From contig NZ_MRAV01000011.1 of the NCBI RefSeq assembly GCF_002752355.1, forward strand, positions 372,001 through 436,000: 64,000 nt of DNA. The letters are read 5' to 3'. The translations under genes and the position numbers were made by a program. Source of the stretch: Leucobacter sp. OLIS6. Lineage in GTDB: Bacteria > Actinomycetota > Actinomycetes > Actinomycetales > Microbacteriaceae. The stretch's first letter is position 1. Every line of letters begins with the position of its first letter. The notes beneath the pieces were generated by a model that searched no databases, was not told the origin of the DNA, and saw only the letters and a list, made by a program, of their open reading frames with translations. Shown here one piece after another: positions 59,539 to 64,000 of the stretch.

Positions 59539-61122
59539 CTACGCCGGGGCGTCGGAGGGCTCCGGGGCCTGCGGTGTCTCCGATGCTCCCGTCGCGCGCC
59601 GTGCCGCGGTGAGCAGCAGGTGCACCGGGAGCACCAGCTCGGGATCCGAGAGGTCGATCCCGAGTTCGCCGGTGCGCTGCAGCCGTGCCTGCACCGTGTT
59701 CCGGTGCAGGCCGAGCCGGGCCGCGGCCGCCTGCACCGATCCACGGCAGGCGAGCACCGCGAGCACCGCGTCGATTAGCTGATCCCGGTTCGGGTCGGCG
59801 ACGAGCCGCGGGAACAGGAGCTCGACGAGCCGAGCCGCCAGATCGCTCGGCACGAAGCGCGCGAGCAGGCGGGCGGGGATCCGGTCGAAAGCGATGAAGG
59901 GCCGGGCCGCACCGGCATCGGTCCGGGCATCGCTCCCGCGATCCGCGACCCGCGCCGCGAGCCAGGCCTCGTGCACCGCGATCCGCGCGTCGGCGCGGGA
60001 TCGGTGCACTCGTGAGGACCCGCCCGCGACGGGCAGACCCGCTGCACGGACGAATCCTCGTTCGATCCGCTGCAGCGCGTCGGCCAGGCGCTCGCGATCG
60101 GCGGCGGGCATGAAGCCGAACCAGCCGCCGTCGAAGCGCGCGAGCGGCAGCTCCGGGAAGGCGAGGAACCACAGCTGGTGGACCAGCGCCCCCATCCGCT
60201 CGGGCTCCTCCGACACGAGGCAGACCGCGAGGTACTCGCCCTCGAGCAGCGGGACCCCCGCCGCGTCGACCAGCGACGGATCCGGGGGGTCGAACGCCGC
60301 GACCGGTGCGGATCCGATGAGCGCCGTGACCGCGATGACGGGCAACGACGCGCGGGTCGCGTCGAGCTGCTGCTCGAGCAGCAGCGCGCGCACGACGGGG
60401 GCGGCGTCGGCGAGCAGTTGCTCGGCGAACGCCCTCGCCGCGGATGCGACCTCCGCGATGAGCAGCTCGGACGTGCCCGCGGAAGGGCCGCCGGAGCCGC
60501 CCGAGCCGCGGGGCGCCCCGCTGCCGCGCGGAAGCAGCGGCACCGCGACGCGGACACCGGGCTTCGCCGCAGTGGGCGCGCGCGCCTCCGGGCTCGAACC
60601 GAACGTGCGTGTGCCCGCGGACTCGATCCAGACGGCGGCATCGTCGAGCTCGCTCGACAGCAGTGCGACCGCGTGCGCGGGATCGGCGGAGCCGGCCAAC
60701 CGTTCGGCGGCCGAGCGCACCCGCGCCGCGGACTCCGCCCGTGCGGTGCCGAGTCGGATCGCCGCGTCGATCGCGAGCCGGGTCATGTCCCCGCGCGTGG
60801 TGAGCAGCGATACCTCGAGGCGCCGCGCGAGATCCACGACCGACGCGGTGAACGGCTGCTCGGGCACGATGAGCGCGCAGGCGCGTCGTTCCCATGCGTA
60901 CCGCAGGGCCGCGGAGATCATCCAGCCGCCGCGCGCTCCCGCGGCGGAGAGCAGCACGACGGTGTCGGGGCCGACCGTCCCGATCTCCTCGAAGTCGGTC
61001 ACGAGGGCCAGGTCACGCACCGGACCGCGCTCGGCGGCGAGGTGCAGCACCTCGAGGCCGTCGAGTCCCGGGGCGCCGATCAGATCGCGGAGCTCGACGG
61101 CCCCGGTGGAAGCGCGGGTCAT
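59539..61122 (-). CDS. PucR-family transcriptional regulator
   Basis: The 527-residue protein has an N-terminal PucR-type domain (VELRDLIGAPGLDGLEVLHLAAERGPVRDLALVTDFEEI). A long central region and a C-terminal helix-turn-helix follow (VLACRGSVQAAAARLGLHRNTVQARLQRTGELGIDLSDPE). PucR proteins activate purine or amino-acid degradation genes. The ATG overlaps the DUF917 stop by four bases, so it is co-expressed with DUF917 and the HyuA-like gene, which are probably its targets. Confidence 0.9.
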   Translation of the reverse strand: MTRASTGAVELRDLIGAPGLDGLEVLHLAAERGPVRDLALVTDFEEIGTVGPDTVVLLSAAGARGGWMISAALRYAWERRACALIVPEQPFTASVVDLARRLEVSLLTTRGDMTRLAIDAAIRLGTARAESAARVRSAAERLAGSADPAHAVALLSSELDDAAVWIESAGTRTFGSSPEARAPTAAKPGVRVAVPLLPRGSGAPRGSGGSGGPSAGTSELLIAEVASAARAFAEQLLADAAPVVRALLLEQQLDATRASLPVIAVTALIGSAPVAAFDPPDPSLVDAAGVPLLEGEYLAVCLVSEEPERMGALVHQLWFLAFPELPLARFDGGWFGFMPAADRERLADALQRIERGFVRAAGLPVAGGSSRVHRSRADARIAVHEAWLAARVADRGSDARTDAGAARPFIAFDRIPARLLARFVPSDLAARLVELLFPRLVADPNRDQLIDAVLAVLACRGSVQAAAARLGLHRNTVQARLQRTGELGIDLSDPELVLPVHLLLTAARRATGASETPQAPEPSDAPA

Positions 61123-62201
61123 GAACGGGTCCTTCCTCGGTCGGGCAGGAGGGCGTGCAGGGTTTCGGGGGCCGCGAGGCGCCGCCCTGCCGGGGAGTAC
61201 CACTGGGGTGCGGCCGGCAGCACGACGAGGTCGAGGGTGTTGCCGACCCACAGGTCGTCGAGGCTCGCCACGCGCCCGTCCTCGGGATGCAGCATCGTGA
61301 TGATGTCGGGGATCACGGCCTCCGCGGTGCCGTCGACCATGAGCATCAGCAGCTCGTTCTGGATCTCGAGCTGCACGAATCGACCTTGCGACTCCTCGAC
61401 GAAGACGACGCTGGACGGGTGATCCGGTTCGCCCGCGGGCGCCGGCCGGGAGAGCCCTGCGACATCGGCGACTCTCGCCCGGATGATGCGCCGCACGCCC
61501 TCGGTGCGGCGGAGCAGCTCGTGCTTCTCGCGGGTGCTGCGTGACGACTCGAGGATCCGGCCGATGCGGACCATGCGGGAGACGCTGCCGAGCACTCCCG
61601 TCCTGGAGAGCTCGGCAGCGGTCATCGGGTAGAGCGCCGTCGCCGACCAGCCGCCGAACTCCTCGGCGAGCGCGCGGACGAGGCGCTCGGCACGGCGCGG
61701 CTCCCGCACGCGGAGCACTGCCGACTCGCCCACGGGGCCGGTCGCCGCGAGCGGTCCGGCAGGGAGCCCGGCCAGGGTGAACACCGACTGGTAGAGCAGC
61801 GGGAACACGCGCCCCATGGGGTCGGCGTCGACCACGGGACGGTCGAGCTGCATGCCCGTGAGCAGCGGAACCATCGAGTTCACGTTGGCGGCGGCCAGCG
61901 GGAACAGGCCTCCGATGCGCTGCCCCAGCTCGCGTTCGAGGAGCCGGACGCTGGTGACGAACTCGTCTCCGGCCGGTCGGATCTCGGACAGCGGCAACCC
62001 GTTGTTGACGAAGCCGACCGCGGCCACGAGCGTGTCGTCCGGGAGCTCTTCGACGCCGAGCAGCTCGGGCCCGGCCCGGCCGGTGGCCAGCCGTGTGAGG
62101 ATCCGATCCTGCTGTTCGTCGCACCACTCCGGATCCGCGGCGCAGGCGAGGAAGAGGGCGCCGGTGCGCAGGTGCCGCACGTCCTCAGCGTTCAGCCGCA
62201 C
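61119..62201 (-). CDS. DUF917-domain protein
   Basis: The 360-residue protein matches DUF917: RHLRTGALFLACAADPEW-type N-terminus, ELPDDTLVAAVGFVNNGLPLSEIRPAGDEF, then PLAAANVNSMVPLLTGMQLDRPVVDADPMGRVFP. The family is usually encoded next to hydantoinase/oxoprolinase-type proteins. The biochemical role is not established. It starts at GTG 62201, overlapping the HyuA-like gene by 17 bases, and is coupled to the PucR gene. Confidence 0.88.
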   Translation of the reverse strand: MRLNAEDVRHLRTGALFLACAADPEWCDEQQDRILTRLATGRAGPELLGVEELPDDTLVAAVGFVNNGLPLSEIRPAGDEFVTSVRLLERELGQRIGGLFPLAAANVNSMVPLLTGMQLDRPVVDADPMGRVFPLLYQSVFTLAGLPAGPLAATGPVGESAVLRVREPRRAERLVRALAEEFGGWSATALYPMTAAELSRTGVLGSVSRMVRIGRILESSRSTREKHELLRRTEGVRRIIRARVADVAGLSRPAPAGEPDHPSSVVFVEESQGRFVQLEIQNELLMLMVDGTAEAVIPDIITMLHPEDGRVASLDDLWVGNTLDLVVLPAAPQWYSPAGRRLAAPETLHALLPDRGRTRS

Positions 62202-63474
62202 GGGACGGTCTCCCCTCGGAGAGCAGGGCCCCGGCCGGCTCGCCAGCGACGCCGTGCACGCGCACGGAGACGACCCTGGCGTGTTCGTAGGTCGTCGCGG
62301 TGAAGCGCGATTCGAGGATCCGAACCGTCGACGGCAGCGCGCCGAAGGCGGCGAGGCGGGTACGGACCCGCGCTTCGGCGGCCTGCAGCTCGTGCGCCAT
62401 CTCGGCGGCGCTGCCCGCGCCGACGATGTCGACGGCCCAGTCGGTCAGCGGGGCGCAGGCCGCGCCCAGCGCGCGCAGGTCGAGGTCGGTCTCGACCAGC
62501 TCCGAGAGATCGAGCCAGTCGGGAAGCGCTGCTCCGCGGGCGCGGACGACGCGCGGGGCGGGGTTGCGCCCGCTGAGCAGGATCTCGCTCGCGGGCACGA
62601 GGTGCGCCGTCTGCGTGGCGAGCCGGGCACCACCCCACCGCAGCTGGGGAACGACGACGGCCGCGCCGAAGCGCAGGGTGCCGAGACGGAGGCCGTCGCC
62701 GGTTGCGAGCACGAGGTCGCCGTCGTCGAGGCCGCAGAGCGCCGCGGCGCCGATGAACTCGATCGGGCTGCCGGAGAAGGCGGAGTGGACGGGTGCGTCG
62801 GCCAGGCGGCTCAGCGGGACCCGGCCCCCGTCGTTCCGCGTCACCGAGAGCCGCGCATCGGGATGGTGGCGGCCGGCGACGAGCGCGAGCGCCGTGGAGA
62901 GCGCCTCCGCGTCGGGCAGCAGGGCGCTGTTCAGCAGCGCGGTCCGCTCGCGGGTCGCGAACGAGTTGCTGTCGAAGGCGTGCGAGAAGGAGACGCTCAG
63001 CGCCCCGGGACGCTCGAGCAGGATCTCACCCGCTGCGAGCTCGTGGGCTGGATTCACGAGGGCTCCCGCACTCGTGATCACGACTCGGGAGCCGGCGGGG
63101 ATGCGGGCCGAGGCCTCCCGGAACCCCGTCGAGTCGAAGGGTGCGAGCTCCTCGCCGAGGGTCGTGTGCCCGCCGCGCGCATGCAGGATCGGCGCCTCGC
63201 CGACCCTCGGTTCATCGCCGGGATCGATGGGCGGGCGCGGCGCGATGCGGACCACGGTGAGCGGAAGCCGGTCCGAGCGGCGGAGCACCTCGCTCAGGTC
63301 GAAGGCGATGGACCGTACCGGATCGCGCGGGGCGCCGATGCCCGAGAGGAGACGATCGAGCGCCGAATCGATCTCGTCGCCGCTGCCGGGCGTCGAGTGC
63401 GTCGACAGTGTTCCGTCGGGGCGCAGGCACACCGCGTCGAGTCGTCGGTGGTGGACGCCGATCCCGATCCGCAT
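62185..63474 (-). CDS. Hydantoinase/oxoprolinase (HyuA)-like protein, short form
   Basis: The 429-residue protein has the HyuA-type outline: an N-terminal MRIGIGVHHRRLDAVCLRPDG strand-turn-strand, an SFSHAFDSNSFATRERTALLNSALLP block, and a C-terminal GSAAEMAHELQAAEARVRTRLAAFGA. It is shorter than the usual 500-690 residues and the phosphate-binding DxGxxxT-like start is weak (IGVHHRRLDAV), so ATP-dependent ring-opening is not assured. It forms an operon with DUF917 and PucR. A purine, hydantoin or lactam substrate is likely. Confidence 0.75.
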   Translation of the reverse strand: MRIGIGVHHRRLDAVCLRPDGTLSTHSTPGSGDEIDSALDRLLSGIGAPRDPVRSIAFDLSEVLRRSDRLPLTVVRIAPRPPIDPGDEPRVGEAPILHARGGHTTLGEELAPFDSTGFREASARIPAGSRVVITSAGALVNPAHELAAGEILLERPGALSVSFSHAFDSNSFATRERTALLNSALLPDAEALSTALALVAGRHHPDARLSVTRNDGGRVPLSRLADAPVHSAFSGSPIEFIGAAALCGLDDGDLVLATGDGLRLGTLRFGAAVVVPQLRWGGARLATQTAHLVPASEILLSGRNPAPRVVRARGAALPDWLDLSELVETDLDLRALGAACAPLTDWAVDIVGAGSAAEMAHELQAAEARVRTRLAAFGALPSTVRILESRFTATTYEHARVVSVRVHGVAGEPAGALLSEGRPSRAAER

Positions 63475-63542
63475 GCGCGCTGCTCCGTTGCCGACCCGCA
63501 GAGCACCGGAATTCGGCGAGATCGCGGGTCGGTTTCATTCTT

Positions 63543-63573
63543 TTGCACTCGGAGGCCTGCGCGCAAGGTGCAA
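63543..63573. promoter_or_regulatory. Inverted repeat in the HyuA/monooxygenase divergent region
   Basis: TTGCAC (63543-63548) and GTGCAA (63568-63573) form a six-base inverted repeat about 70 bases upstream of the HyuA-like start. It could be the PucR target. The evidence is weak. Confidence 0.3.
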
Positions 63574-63610
63574 TCTGCACACAATACGCCGAGCGGGTGC
63601 GGCTAGTTTC

Positions 63611-63691
63611 ATGGCAGCGCCGCGGATCCCGATGACCGCGACCCCGGCGCAACGGCACACCACGATCGACACAACGGAGTACGAGACCTGA
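63611..63691 (+). CDS. Possible 26-residue leader peptide
   Basis: An ATG follows one base after a TAGTTT -10-like hexamer (63604-63609) and opens a 26-residue frame (MAAPRIPMTATPAQRHTTID and six more). Its TGA overlaps the ATG of the monooxygenase-like gene. It has no ribosome site and no recognisable family. It may be a coupled upstream frame or chance. Confidence 0.3.
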   Translation: MAAPRIPMTATPAQRHTTIDTTEYET

Positions 63692-64000
63692 TGATCCGCT
63701 CAGTCCTGACCCTGCACACCACCCCCGAGCAGACGGGTTCCGTGCTGGAGCTCTACCGCCGCGAGGCGATCCTGCAGGAGTCGCTCGACCTCACCCGGGC
63801 ACTCGGATCCGAGATCGCCTCGGCCGTCGACGGATCGGGCGAGATCATCGTGACCGCGCTGTGGCCCGACGAGGCCGCCTACCAGGAATGGCTCGATCAC
63901 CCGAACCGGGGCCGCACGGCGCCGGAGCTGTCGGGACTGCTCCCCGACGCCCGTATCGGCGTCGGCCGCCTCTACGCCGTCGACCAGCGGGTCTCGAAGA
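63691..64000 (+). CDS. Antibiotic biosynthesis monooxygenase-like (ABM fold) protein, 3' end outside window
   Basis: The visible 103 residues begin MIRSVLTLHTTPEQTGSVLELYRREAILQESLDLTRALGSEIASAV. They continue with IIVTALWPDEAAYQEWLDHPNR, the ferredoxin-like ABM pattern, with the W-x-D-x-x-A-Y-x-x-W-L motif of quinol-monooxygenase-type proteins. It is divergent from the HyuA-like operon and may be regulated with it. The gene is incomplete, so length and further domains are unknown. Confidence 0.7.
   Translation, partial: MIRSVLTLHTTPEQTGSVLELYRREAILQESLDLTRALGSEIASAVDGSGEIIVTALWPDEAAYQEWLDHPNRGRTAPELSGLLPDARIGVGRLYAVDQRVSK

Noticed and set aside
1-64000. Insertion sequences, prophage or integrase genes
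   Set aside because: I saw no transposase, integrase or terminal repeats with target duplications. The T7SS block shows no boundary marks and tRNA-Trp has no adjacent integrase or duplicated 3' end.

Overview
The window is high-GC DNA with dense, mostly ATGA/GTGA-overlapping operons. It carries an actinobacterial secE-nusG-rplK-rplA block next to tRNA-Trp. Several intergenic inverted repeats share the core GAGCGAGTCGAAA, which I associate with Microbacteriaceae. A Leucobacter- or Microbacterium-like actinobacterium is the most likely source. This is an inference; there is no 16S gene here.

Layout. 0-9.8 kb: a VOC/HxlR/RibD-like operon divergent from a MarR-MFS pair; an ABC-ATPase-like + YhgE/Pip + TetR group; an exported esterase-like hydrolase; a class I aminotransferase. 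9.9-12.8 kb: tRNA-Trp, secE, nusG, rplK, rplA with clear terminators. 12.9-25.7 kb: Ser/Thr kinase, a 2018-residue membrane-anchored Ig/FN3 protein, MoxR ATPase, DUF58 protein, a transglutaminase-fold membrane protein that has lost its catalytic Cys and His, and a disordered single-TM protein. 25.7-33 kb (minus strand): type VII secretion core (EccD, MinD-like protein, EccC) plus a small membrane protein and a zinc-ribbon/FHA protein. 33-38.4 kb (plus strand): two WXG100-type proteins, three small accessory proteins, and a TNT-type NAD glycohydrolase toxin with its probable immunity protein. 38.5-44.4 kb: a two-TM protein, a DUF5684-like/FHA protein, a PP2C phosphatase, and a second ABC-like + YhgE/Pip pair.

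The 12.9-44.4 kb stretch reads as one system: a T7SS with effector and immunity genes, wired to a kinase/phosphatase/FHA phosphothreonine circuit. Disordered parts of at least three of these proteins (a fourth in diverged form) share a short threonine motif (DELDxTVV / DxTIV / DENDRTI) that could be the phospho-site read by the FHA domains. I see no EccB, EccE or mycosin gene in the window. Two YhgE/Pip genes, each preceded by a degenerate ABC-type ATPase, flank the system.

44.8-49.7 kb is a complete branched-chain (or other) amino-acid ABC importer (livKHMGF). 49.8-51.7 kb holds a divergent EamA exporter and LysR regulator. 51.7-58.4 kb is a minus-strand operon for trans-4-hydroxy-L-proline breakdown: epimerase, three-subunit-type FAD/2Fe-2S dehydrogenase, DHDPS-family deaminase, OCD-family reductase and a GntR regulator. 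58.6-64 kb: VOC protein, glutathione peroxidase, a HyuA-like/DUF917/PucR operon, and a partial monooxygenase-like gene running off the end.
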